The translations under genes were made by a program, and so were the position numbers. A DNA stretch of 26,495 nucleotides from Chara braunii. Lineage: Eukaryota > Streptophyta > Charophyceae > Charales > Characeae. Below, in pieces: positions 18,044 through 26,495 of this stretch (within the stretch, counting starts at the first letter, position 1; each line of letters opens with the position of its first letter). The notes under the pieces are model-generated. The model saw only the letters and a list, made by a program, of their open reading frames with translations. It was not told the DNA's origin and did no database searches. Where the stretch lies: assembly GCA_003427395.1 (NCBI GenBank), contig BFEA01000694.1, positions 655,612 through 682,106 on the forward strand, given 5' to 3'.

Positions 18044-19055
18044 TAACTCAGCTCAAATCATGCATAGTCGTGGGCCATGGTCGTCATTTCGGTCTAAGGG
18101 CCGAAACAGGGGTCAACGCCCAAGCCCAACTCATGAAATTGCCTAAACAAAGGCCTGCTACTGTGGGTACCCGAAGCAAGGCCTAAAACGGGCTCCAGAG
18201 GCCCAACGTGCGACAGTTGACTATGGAAAGTCAAAGGTCAACAGAAGCTCGGAAATTCGGGCTCACAAGTCAAAGTCAACATGGATCCAGCCTAGGCCAC
18301 CGATCAGACACACACACTTGGCTGTTTGCAGGTATCTACCGAGAATCAAGTCCAAGTGGAAGTCTGCAACTTTATGGGATCCAGGCCATTGGCTGCGAGT
18401 CAATCTGGGCCATCACATCTGAGAGACCAGAGGCTGGTCAACCGGAGTCAACACTACATGTTGACCCAGCCCCTGCTGACCAACATTCAGTCTTGCACTT
18501 GCTGCTTGATGCTGGCTTGACGCTGGCTCTACACTGGCTGGACGCTGGCACTACGCCGGCTCATCGCTGGCTCTACGCTGGCTTGATATTGGATGACGAC
18601 GCGAGACTGTGACTGCTTTGTGCTGGCGCCTTCCTCTGTCTACGGCACCAGCTGGATACCTGACTATGCTGACGTGGCTCTCGCCACACTGTCTACTACA
18701 TTGATGGGTTACTGGTGAGGAGGGGGAGGACCAGGGCTGTGAGATTGGTCGAATGTGAGGAAAGCTTACCTGTCTGTGTTCATGTCGACATTGCTCATTG
18801 CTGATTGTCTTCAGAGGAGACTGCGGCATGTGCGCCTTGACGAGATCTGTTAATTGTCAGAGCGTGCCAGAGGATACTGTCTGCTGATGTGGCGAGTAGG
18901 GGTTTCCTGAAGGAGGAATGGGCTTGTGAGGGAGTTCTATCGGCTCAGCTGATGGGTATTTTGGTCACAAGACACTGGATCGCTGGATCACATGTACGAT
19001 TTCAGAGACATTGCAACTGTGCTGAGACATTCTGTACTTCGTTATTGCTGATCTT
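18044..19055. other. 1-kb insert inside integrase
   Basis: This sequence has no match to the retroelement. It contains a cluster of GTCAA/TTGAC motifs (about 18107-18475) and an 11-bp minisatellite (18501-18598). Short frames show no domain. Terminal inverted repeats are not evident. The long flanking direct repeat argues against a simple transposon insertion. Confidence 0.55.
18501..18598. repeat. 11-bp minisatellite
   Basis: About nine units close to GCTGGCTCTAC, for example at 18511, 18522, 18533, 18544, 18555, 18566, 18577 and 18588, with the period held exactly. Confidence 0.85.
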
Positions 19056-19355
19056 TCCACCTGACTGGGTTCATTGCACTCACCCTGACCGTTTGCTTAA
19101 GGGTGGTTCCCTAAAGTCATCTGCAGTTGTGAGCCCATCTGTTCGGCAGTCTTCTTCTGTAACTCACTTGTAAAGCAGACATCTCTATCACTTGTAATAA
19201 GCTTCGGTAGGCCAAATCGCATACCCAGTTATTATGAAAACCTTGATTACATACTCTTATCTTCACAGTCTCCGGTAGTGCAACTAGTCGAATGCACTTC
19301 GAGAACAGGTCTACTATGACAAATATGTGCCGCTTGCCACTCTTGCTGGTCACTA
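19056..19355 (-). pseudogene. Integrase core fragment, second element
   Basis: The minus strand gives V-T-S-K-S-G-K-R-H-I-F-V-I-V-D and V-A-L-P-E-T-V-K, matching the integrase core of the complete element, then continues into the right copy of the direct repeat. It is separated from its upstream part (M-D-C-M-D-T-L at 19855-19875) by the 497-bp element. Confidence 0.82.
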
Positions 19356-19852
19356 CCGTCTTCACCCGAAAATAACGCCGGGGCGTTATATTCAACTTAC
19401 CTTTAAAAAATTAGATTTTTTGTTCTTACTCACTTTTTTTCGAATAGAACGCTCCGTCGAATATAACATCCGGGCGTTATATTTGAATGTTCTGTGGGCA
19501 GTGTGCCTTGAAGAGAGACTATACATGGGTTTTAAAGGGGGTTGAAAGGGGTTTTGACTTCTAAAGGGGTATGTTTTGGTTTGATTTTTTGTTTTCTTTT
19601 TTCATTTTCGAATCTATAAAGAATTGTGAAATGGCTCTCAGCCAAAAGTTGCCTCAATTCTGGACAGCCTTTTTTTTAAATTTAAATAGAATTTTCAATT
19701 TTTTTATTTTTTTTTCTCTGGAGCCCCCACCGAAGTTGCCACCAATTTACTGAATATAACGCCTGGGCGTTGTAAATTTGTAAACAAATATAACCCCCAC
19801 CGGGCGTTATATTCGTATACATTGCCCGGGCATTAGTTTTGGGTGAGGACAG
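19356..19852. mobile_element. 497-bp TA-flanked inverted-repeat element (mariner-like MITE)
   Basis: Terminal inverted repeats of about 24 bp begin C(C/T)GTC(T/C)TCACCC and continue (G/A)AAA(A/C)TAA(C/T)GCC. TA occurs at both outer sides (19354-19355 and 19853-19854). Conceptual removal with one TA restores an uninterrupted integrase frame across M-D-T-L-V-T-S-K, which fixes the boundaries. Four nested palindromes with ATAACGCC and GGGCGTTAT arms lie near the ends: about 19372-19389, 19459-19484, 19752-19778 and 19786-19813. The core is AT-rich with no coding sequence. Confidence 0.82.
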
Positions 19853-19854
19853 TA

Positions 19855-19889
19855 GGGTGTCCATGCAGTCCATTAAGGGAAGGTCCTTG
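19855..19889 (-). pseudogene. Integrase fragment with first catalytic Asp
   Basis: The minus strand reads D-L-P-L-M-D-C-M-D-T-L, equivalent to the first-Asp block of the complete element. It lies directly outside the 497-bp element. Confidence 0.75.
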
Positions 19890-20291
19890 GGGCACTAATT
19901 ACTGAGTTTGAGCTATCTGACGATGTAACCTGATTGCTGGATGCCTACAGGCAGATGGTTTCATGGCTGAAATCATCTGACTCGAGGCCAAAGATAAGGC
20001 TGTTTCAGATGAAATTTGTGGTGGTTAATGGGCTCCTCTTCCTGAGAAGGTAGGAAATAAATGTCTGCGTGTCCTGTCTAGCGAATCTTTGCGTAGTTTA
20101 TTGTTAGGAGAATGGCATGATGCAACCGGATACTTCTGCTACAAGAAAACATCAGCGAACCTAGCGCAGCACTTCCGGTGACCTACTACACTAGAGGACA
20201 CTAAGAAGTATGTAGAAACATGCCAGGTTTGCCAATGCGACAAACCAAGGACTCAGGCTTCTCTAGGATTAGTCAAGCCCTTCTAATTCTT
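19890..20291 (+). pseudogene. Inverted segment: pol linker and integrase zinc finger
   Basis: On the plus strand, opposite to the rest of the element, the sequence translates to A-L-I-T-E-F, E-W-H-D-A-T-G-Y-F and Y-V-E-T-C-Q-V-C, then P-R-T-Q-A-S-L-G-L-V-K-P-F. These match residues 7-140 of the complete element's integrase frame, with stops. The second zinc-binding His is Tyr here. Its inner end would have joined the minus-strand fragment at 19889, so a local inversion of about 400 bp is the simplest reading. Confidence 0.82.
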
Positions 20292-20361
20292 CTATGTGTG
20301 TGTGTATGTGTGTGTAAAGTGTACAATAGACCAATGAGCCTTTTCCAACTCCTCTTTTGTT

Positions 20362-20413
<52 letters not shown>

Positions 20414-20439
20414 TGTGTGTTGTGTGTGTGTGTTTTGCA
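20292..20439. repeat. (GT)n microsatellites
   Basis: Two GT-rich tracts at about 20296-20316 and 20363-20439, 80-230 bases upstream of the ABC exon start. Confidence 0.95.
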
Positions 20440-20519
20440 TGTGTGCAAAGTGCACCAGTTATGATCATCGACAAATTGGAGAGATTCAGCAGGAGACTTG
20501 CGGTTGGGAGGTGTCCAAG

Positions 20520-21098
20520 ATGGAATCCCTTACAGCGCCTCTACTAGCAGTAGAGGAGGGAATAAGTGCTGGTCTAAAATTCGCCTCGACATCAATCTAT
20601 GATGGGCGAGGGAAATTTTCAAGGTCTCGAGGCGAGAGCTGGCGAAAATGGGAAAAGGGAGAACATCATCATCATCATCATTGTCACCACTATGAGGAGC
20701 AGCAGCACCAGCAGCAGCCACAGCAGGCAACGAGAGAAGATGGCTCCCTGAGGCCAGAAGCATGTGCAGGACACTTGCACAATGGAGATAAGAATGAATG
20801 GGATAGGGAGATTGGAAGAAAACTGCAGGATTTGATATTTGAGGAGGAGAGAATCCAATTGAAGAAGCAAGGGATTACATTTGGAGAACATCAAAGCAAT
20901 CGAGGGGTCTGGGGGACTAAGGCAGAAGTTCGAGTTGATCGGAATCTGCTCGAGAAGCTCCTCAAACTGTTGAGGATTGCTCGAGCAGAAGGGGCTCTGA
21001 TCCTTATTTTCCTGGCAGTGATTGATGTTCTTGTTACTTCGTATGTTGGTACAGTCACTGGATCATTCTACAAGGCCTTGGTAGATCAAGACCTGGCG
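20520..21098 (+). CDS. ABCD4-like half ABC transporter, probable first coding exon
   Basis: ATG 20520 has A at -3 and G at +4 and opens M-E-S-L-T-A-P-L-L. The frame is also open upstream, but there it reads retroelement and GT repeat, so this ATG is preferred. Residues 1-140 are low-complexity with His and Gln runs. Residues about 141-193 match the start of the ABCD4 membrane domain: L-L-E-K-L-L-K-L-L-R-I, a hydrophobic segment A-L-I-L-I-F-L-A-V-I-D-V-L, then Y-V-G-T-V-T-G-S-F-Y-K and A-L-V-D-Q-D-L-A. Human ABCD4 has F-L-Q-R-F-L-Q-I-L-K and, later, Y-Y-G-V-L-G-N-K-D-L-E here. GTGAGT at 21099-21104 is a strong donor site and leaves phase 0. ABCD4 handles lysosomal cobalamin in animals; the substrate here is unknown. 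The nucleotide-binding domain and other exons are not in the window. Confidence 0.62.
20664..20726 (+). repeat. CAT and CAG repeats in the ABC exon
   Basis: A CAT run encodes six His residues and a following CAG/CAC-rich run encodes Gln/His. Both are in frame within the low-complexity N-terminus. Confidence 0.9.
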
Positions 21099-21104
21099 GT
21101 GAGT
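21099..21104 (+). promoter_or_regulatory. Probable 5' splice donor
   Basis: GTGAGT directly after the codon for Ala in D-Q-D-L-A. The homology ends here and a stop follows at 21123-21125. Confidence 0.55.
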
Positions 21105-22877
21105 GCTCTTGGGGATGATGATTGATACACTGCTTTATTGTGCAATAAAATAATATATGTAATGACCCGCCATAATACAGACTGGGAACACTGCTGATTT
21201 CTGAAGTTCTGTCGATGGAATGGATGCCTTGCTGAGATTCCCGCATTCTGCTGTGTTTTCTAAGTCTGTATGTGTGCGTGCCTGTTGACTTGCGTGCCTG
21301 TCTGAGTGCTTGTCGGCATGAGTGTGGGTGTGACCCGTAAGGGTACTTGCTTGTTTGGCAGGCCCGTAGGGCCGGTACTTACCTGTGGCCATGGCATTGA
21401 AGGTGGCAGCAGGGGAAAACACTCAAGTAGTGGAGGCAGGGGCCCGCGGCACCTGGAGCAGCGGAAAAACACTCAAGTAGCAGGCAGGCCGGTACCGCAC
21501 CCACTAGCAGTAGATGTGCTGGGTACTCGAGGCCGAGCAGAAGAAGACAAAGTTGGCATTTTTAGAGGCCCAGTTGCGGTAGGCTAGGTCTAGGCCGGTA
21601 CCAGTCCATCCAGTCTGAGTCTAGAGCCTGTACGGGCAATATCAGAGTCTGCAATGATGTTTCCCTCTGAAAGGGAGGAGGTACCGGTTGCTTGGGAGGC
21701 CGAGCGGCCTGGAAGTCATCGCCCAAGAGGCAAGCAGGCCGCTATATCAAGAGGCCGAGGCAAGAGCTCAGCCTCATTCTTCAGTGTGCAAGTTTGGCCA
21801 CACGCTGCCGGAGCGCTGGCTGGAGTGGCGCTGGGTACTACAGCGCTGCTGGGAGGAAGAAGCCGGGAGCTTCCACCTTGGCTATGGTGGAGCTCTACCG
21901 GTAAGAGGAGGAGGGAGAAGGGGACCAAGGAGGGAAGTGGCGGGGTACTTACCTGGCTATGGTAGACACCATCTTCATCACCTTGTTAGGCACTGCATCT
22001 GGAAGGCCCCAGTGGGCGTAGTGCCGCATCAAGGAAGCTCGGGACAGGGTCAGGCATGGCGGTTGAGTAGGCAGCGGCATAGCTGCAGGGAGTTGACCTG
22101 GGGACAGAAGGGCAGCGATATAGCTGCTTTGGGTTGTCCTTTGGACAGGAGGGAGAGCCCTCAGTACTCCGCCATAGCCTCAGCCTGTATGTAGAGGAAG
22201 AAGAAGGGTGGCCATGGCTATGGTGGGCCTCATGTTGTGCCTGCAGTAGAAGTGGGATTCGGACATTGATTCTCAGTCATTCAACATTATTATTGTTCTT
22301 TCTTGTTTGAATAAGAGGGGAGGAGATAAGGAGGAGGAGATTGGTTGGCGAGGAAGAAGAGCCTTGTCATTGGTCTATGCTGGAGTACATCATCTTCTTC
22401 TTCTTTCTTACTTCTTCTTCTTCTTCTTTCCCTCTCTCTCCTCTCAAGTTCATTCATTTCTTTTTGCAATTGGACGGCATTGTACTTTCTGATGTTTGTA
22501 TACTTCGAAATTGGCCAGGATCGTAACATATATGATAAAATGGTGAAGATGTTGAAGTCTTTTGTTTTGTCTAGGGAGGGGGGGAGGAGGGAGTCGACAA
22601 TTTCGACACCTTCACCACTTTAGAATTTTGAGAATTTTCTTCGTCTGGATGCGTATTGACATTGCAGATTCCGAAAACTTTGAAGTGGCGAAGATGCTGC
22701 TAATTTTGAACCCCCCCTCATCCCCCCCCTGTGTTTTGTCTTGTTTAGCGGGAGATGTGCTCAAAATCTCAGCACTTTCACCACTTCAGATCATCAGAAC
22801 TTTCCTCGACTACATAATCCCTTTAAAGTGGCAAAATGGAAACTAGTGGAAAACCTCTATTTCAATGCTGAATATTA
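21105..22877. other. Probable intron and repeats
   Basis: No further ABC exon is recognisable. GC-rich stretches with GGCCGGTACC-type motifs lie at about 21370-21700. An 18-base repeat 'ggaaaaacactcaagtag' type occurs near 21411 and 21462. A TTC/CT-rich tract lies at about 22388-22446. Degenerate tandem copies of period about 146 lie at about 22540-22850. Confidence 0.4.
22388..22446. repeat. TTC/CT-rich microsatellite
   Basis: Imperfect TTC runs followed by CT-rich sequence. Confidence 0.85.
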
Positions 22878-23104
22878 GTGGACTCGTTAACCTTCTCTCA
22901 GTCAATCACCCTCAACCTTGCACACACATGCAACGAGCATCCAGATGAGTGTTCACAACTGGAACCGATAGCCGAGACACAAGAATCACACGAGAGATTG
23001 ATATGCGAAATATCATTATTATACAAAGAAAGTGTTCAGGTCTCTTGCGGTCTCTGCCATTCACACAGACTCAGCCTCGAATCGGGTTTGTGTAACCGTC
23101 TACC

Positions 23105-23172
<68 letters not shown>

Positions 23173-23173
23173 N

Positions 23174-23229
<56 letters not shown>

Positions 23230-24654
23230 TGGATCGTGCCCTGAATACACCTGCTCAGTTCAGACTCAGACCTTGGCGGCTATGGCCCCCCTGCTTCCCT
23301 ATCACTACCCTAGCTATGGTTGTCGTCGACTCTCCCTTCTTTTTCGAGTGTTGTTTTGCCCAAGTCGCTTCGTCACACAAGCAAAGCAGTGCTTCCGCAA
23401 CTTCACGAGTGAACAACTGTGTCCGCTGCTGCACTGTAGCAGCTAAACATAGGAATTGGACTTCGCTTGGCCTGCCTCAGATGGGTACCGGTCAGCCGCG
23501 GCCTGTCTGTTGCAATCATTTTGTCGGTCCAGTAGCTTTCAGACTTTTTTGGGACTTGCTGCAATTTTGTGGACTTGGGACTGGACTTGGACTTTCCGGA
23601 CTCTGGCATGGGGTACCGGACTGGCTGTACAATGACTCAACCTTCCAGACTTTCCGTCGGGTACCGGAGCAACTGGACATCCACTTTACGTCCCGGATGC
23701 CCCTATTTGCCTATCAGGCCTACTCCACTGGAACCACGGACTTGGGACTCTGGAACCTTGGGGGTTTGGTGCCGGGCTTTCAGGGGTCTGCATCGTGAAA
23801 TCTTTTCATCTATATCTCGTATCTTCTGGCCACAAGATCCCCTTTCAAGGTGGCATATTTTATGATTATCATCTGGTAAAGTTACTTTGGTGTCAAGTAG
23901 AGATACCCTCTTCTTCTTCTCTTCGTTACCATCTCAATAAATGAGGAGGAGGCTGAGGAACACTTTTTTCTTTCTATAAATGAAAACCAGGTCCTATTGA
24001 GCCGGGCTCCATATGTTTTCTGGCCGGTTCCTGTTCCACCAGCAGGTCAGAAAAATGCATGATAAACCGTCACTAACACTTCCCCATATGACTGTCGGGG
24101 GAATACTGACCGGATTTCTTACTTCTCTTGGAACCATTGACTGCCAGTCAAGCCCAGATGTCCAGTCAAGTACCTTCCCCTATTGTTACTATTCCCTTGA
24201 AGAAACAACCTGAAAACCAATCCCAAGAACCCCTTTCCATCCACTATCACGAAATACTTGATCTGTCAATAACAACTGAATATCTCCTTAGCAGCTCATC
24301 AAATATTACAACGATTCCTGCAAACTGTTTGACCAAATAACCTGCCATCCTCTAATTAAGCCTGTAAGCTACCTGGTAGGCTACCCCATATGTAAATTAA
24401 TGCTTGTAGAACTTATCTTACTCCTGATTGAAGGGCTGTCCTTTTTGTCCTTCTGGCAGTGACAGTTCATTCTGCCATTTGAATTTCCAATATCCTGCAG
24501 TTGATACCCCAATATTACCTGCACTCATAACCTTGTGAAAAAAATGTTTTAGTTGTTTTCTACTCCCTATCTGGGTTGTTCAATATTACTCTCCTAGTTT
24601 TGATCCAATCTGCGATGTATTCTGTTTGTAATAATTGCATAAAATAATCCCACA
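22878..24654. other. Region without recognised gene
   Basis: An ORF through the CT microsatellite (22878-23798) is an artefact of the repeat. GGACTT-type motifs and three GGTACCGG motifs cluster at 23480-23670. From 23860 to 24654 the sequence is AT-rich with no domain-bearing frame on either strand. Confidence 0.45.
23107..23227. repeat. (CT)n microsatellite with one N
   Basis: About 120 bases of CT with an ambiguous base at 23173, probably a joining point of reads. Its length is unreliable. Confidence 0.97.
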
Positions 24655-25660
24655 TGTGAGGGTTTACCCCTCGACATAAGGCCCTGCAGCAGGCCCGTGA
24701 AGACGGGCCCCCTGAATCTCAATGTGCCCCGAACTCGTCAATTTTTGCAAATCTTGGTGGGCGCTGGACGGTTGCCACGTGCCAGTTGGTCACATCCGCT
24801 CAGTTCGTGAGGAAAAAAAAAAATTGTGAGCCTTCCAGGCTCGTCCAGCAATGTGGTCGAAGCAGGGAACACCGCACGTTTGTGCCTGGGTGGTTGGGCA
24901 TGCCTAACCAATTCGGTCCCAGGCCACTGTCTGAATGGACCTGGGCGCAGACACTTTGGCCAAACGTGAAGCTAGAGGGCACACGCGCGTCGAGGCCCAG
25001 CTGCAAACTGGGCGAGCACTTTCCATATAGGAAAGAGCTTGCCAGGGAGAGGACAGTCGGGCACTTGGTAGAGCGAGCGGCAGCGCTGCTGGAGCAAGCT
25101 CTCGTGTGCTGCTGCTAGCACCAGTGCAGAAGCGTGCGCGCGTGCGGTAACGCGTGGAGAAGGGCGCTGCTGAGGGCAGCACCATAGCCCAGCCCATGTA
25201 GCCATGCATGGGCTTGGACAGCCAGCGAGAGGGGGTCGTGGTAGTCGTGTGAGGGGAGACGTTGGTGTAAAGAAGACGAGGGAGAGAGAGAGAGAGAGAA
25301 ATGAGGATGATGATGTGAGGGCACATACCTGGTCTTGGCAATGGTCTACAGGGTTGGCATCTTCATGTTCTTCGGTTCTGCTGCTGACGTCAACAGGTTG
25401 CATTGTCGATTCGTAGGCTGTTAGTAGCTGTTTGATCGTAGGCTGGGCGCTGAGTGCCAAGTAGGAGGAAGGGCTCTGGATACATATGTTCGTGGTGACG
25501 AGAGTGTGCTGTCATTGACATTCAGATTCGGTGCTTTGGTTGTCCATTGGTGGAATGTTAGTGCATTTCTGCTTTCGGGACAGCGTTGGACTTTCTGGCT
25601 TTCAATGTGATATTGCATTCTGGATTCCTGTCATTTTGCTATCGCTCATATTTCCTTGCA
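24655..25660 (+). repeat. 5' LTR of a third element (plus orientation)
   Basis: The right end ...CGCTCATATTTCCTTGCA is followed by ATT and the primer binding site, exactly as in the complete element. The body matches the LTR fragment at 13091-13673 in reverse orientation. The left boundary at TGTGAGGGTT is inferred from similarity to the TGCGAGGCAT start of the first element's LTR and is less certain. A GA microsatellite lies at about 25283-25300. Confidence 0.75.
25019..25035. other. LTR hairpin with ATATA loop
   Basis: CTTTCC and GGAAAG arms around ATATA, at the position corresponding to the hairpins in the other LTRs. Confidence 0.6.
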
Positions 25661-25663
25661 ATT

Positions 25664-25675
25664 TGGTATCGGAGC
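25664..25675 (+). other. Primer binding site of the third element
   Basis: TGGTATCGGAGC three bases after the LTR end, identical to the site at 11702-11713 on the other strand. Confidence 0.85.
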
Positions 25676-26234
25676 TGGTTCGAGGCGCTCTGTTGGCTCC
25701 TTCGCAATATATGGTGGGGCGGTGATAACACTTGTGCATTGGTGTGTTGGCGGCCCAGGGTCATGTAGGCGCGCCAGGAAGGCTATGTGGTGACATAAGG
25801 GGTGCACGGAGGATGATGAGAACTTGCTGACGTGGCATTTAAGCTGAGGTGGAACTGCATTGTATTGTGGGTTGTGTCGAGGCATCGACCGATCTTCATA
25901 AATGCACGTCAGGTTACTGGTGAGAAACCGGTGGTTGGGGGCAACATTATGAGGTACGTTGCTCCTTACCTTATGTACCCTCTTCGTCGCTTTTTACCGT
26001 GAGGAAGTGAGTTCTGCCTTGAGAGTCCTCTCATTGAGAGGTGTTGCGAGCGCTCAACCTTGAGAGTCGGCATTCTTCCTGGCGAGCAAGCTGGTGGGAG
26101 ACGGGCGTTGCCTCTGAAGGGCCCTGGACGAAGCACTCGGGTCCCACCATGCCAACCCATTGGGACAAGTACACGCATGCTTTGCCGCTTGTCCTTTGGT
26201 CTGCTTGCTGCGCTGTAGAGGTGTTACATCTTCG
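25676..26234 (+). other. Leader of the third element
   Basis: Non-coding. The part at about 25930-26230 is the reverse complement of about 11110-11410 in the first element's leader, with many identical blocks such as 'ggttgggggca', 'gaggtacgttgc', 'gagagtcctctca', 'agggccctggacgaagcac' and 'catgccaaccca'. It is cut off by an unrelated GC-rich repeat. Confidence 0.8.
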
Positions 26235-26495
26235 AGTCACACGGGTCCTACCGGACCCGACTTAGGGCCGGAGGGACACACCAGGGCCTAAAGGCCTGAC
26301 CTTTGAGGGTCACAGGCCCTAAAGGCCTGATTTTGGACAGCCACCCATCGGGTAGGCCCAAACGACACATCGTTTGGGCCTGGCGGTACTCTTAAAGCTG
26401 CCGCCCGCCGATTGAGGCTGAACCGTCCATCTGGACGGTTCAGGGTCTGGCCTGGCCTCGCAGCATTGAGGCCAGACCAATGCCTACCGGTATAA
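26235..26495. repeat. GC-rich palindromic repeat, copy 2 (cut by window end)
   Basis: Begins GAGTCACACGGGTCCTA, like copy 1 at 14559. It contains two 10-bp hairpins: GCCCAAACGA...TCGTTTGGGC at about 26356-26379 and TGAACCGTCC...GGACGGTTCA at about 26419-26442. A repeated GGCC(C/T)TAAAGGCCTGA-type motif lies near 26283 and 26307. No coding sequence is seen. Confidence 0.6.

Larger units (their letters stand above)
16140..20291 (-). mobile_element. Second, truncated Ty3/gypsy element (3' half)
   Basis: On the minus strand it carries part of integrase, the chromodomain-like tail, the polypurine tract and the 3' LTR, homologous to the complete element. The left LTR end TGCAAGGAAAATGAG is preceded by CTAG, as in the first element. 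It is interrupted by a 1-kb insert at about 18044-19055, by a 497-bp inverted-repeat element at 19356-19852, and by an inverted piece at about 19890-20291. RT, gag and the 5' LTR are missing. Confidence 0.85.

Noticed and set aside
20220-20519. Upstream in-frame extension of the ABC exon into the integrase remnant
   Set aside because: The extension is Val-Cys repeats from the GT microsatellite plus a retroelement finger. An open frame through a GT repeat is expected by chance, and ATG 20520 has a better context.
22878-23798. 306-codon frame through the CT microsatellite
   Set aside because: Its length comes from Ser-Leu codons of (CT)n, which has no stop in any frame. The flanking peptide has no recognisable domain.
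24355-24390. Possible second end of the hAT-like MITE (gctacctggtaggctac)
   Set aside because: Similar to the TIR over only a few bases, with no partner end or 8-bp duplication nearby.
24904-25460. Overlapping minus-strand frames of 145 and 162 codons
   Set aside because: They lie inside the third element's LTR on the opposite strand and are not conserved in the related LTRs.

Overview
The window reads as eukaryotic nuclear DNA from a repeat-rich genome. Coding capacity is low. Most recognisable coding sequence is retroelement polyprotein, and there are long dinucleotide microsatellites, two assembly ambiguities and a 330-base N gap. The style (decayed Ty3/gypsy chromovirus copies with a plant-type initiator-Met primer site, plus an ABCD4-like exon) fits a streptophyte alga or a related green lineage. 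A Chara-type genome is my guess; it is inferred, not shown by any marker gene.

Region 1 (1-2866, + strand). The window starts at an 18-G run. A short open stretch resembles the end of a reverse transcriptase. One frame step later a 750-codon reading frame follows. It has a Ser/Pro/Thr-rich repetitive N-terminus, a Josephin-like cysteine-protease domain (C376, H474, N489), a Val/Ser/Pro repeat linker, an in-frame TAG, and then a textbook C3HC4 RING finger. A duplicated 3' segment and a T run follow. A Josephin deubiquitinase-like domain and a RING finger, apparently at the tail of a retroelement, is the most unusual thing here.

Region 2 (3317-3613). A 281-bp non-autonomous hAT-like element with 12-bp terminal inverted repeats and a perfect 8-bp target duplication.

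Region 3 (3718-12657, - strand). A complete but decayed Ty3/gypsy chromovirus-like element. LTRs (3722-4620 and 11717-12653) start TG and end CA and are flanked by a CTAG target duplication. The primer binding site, a 1.25-kb leader, gag with a CCHC knuckle, protease, RT, RNase H, integrase, a chromodomain-like tail and the polypurine tract are all present in the right order. At least four stops and several frameshifts interrupt it.

Region 4 (12654-16139). An A-rich segment, a partial LTR of the same clade (about 13091-13673), low-complexity DNA, a GC-rich palindromic repeat running into the N gap, then a CT microsatellite and unannotated DNA.

Region 5 (16136-20291, mostly - strand). A second, truncated relative of the element: 3' LTR with internal duplications, polypurine tract, chromodomain-like tail and integrase remnants. 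It is broken by a 1-kb insert flanked by about 155-bp direct repeats, by a 497-bp TA-flanked inverted-repeat element sitting exactly inside the integrase frame, and by a local inversion of about 400 bp.

Region 6 (20292-24654). A GT microsatellite, then the likely first coding exon of an ABCD4-like half ABC transporter (20520-21098, + strand). A long stretch with no recognisable gene follows and is probably intron and repeats.

Region 7 (24655-26495, + strand). A third element copy in the opposite orientation: 5' LTR, the same primer binding site, and a leader homologous to that of the first element. It runs into a second copy of the palindromic repeat family seen before the N gap.
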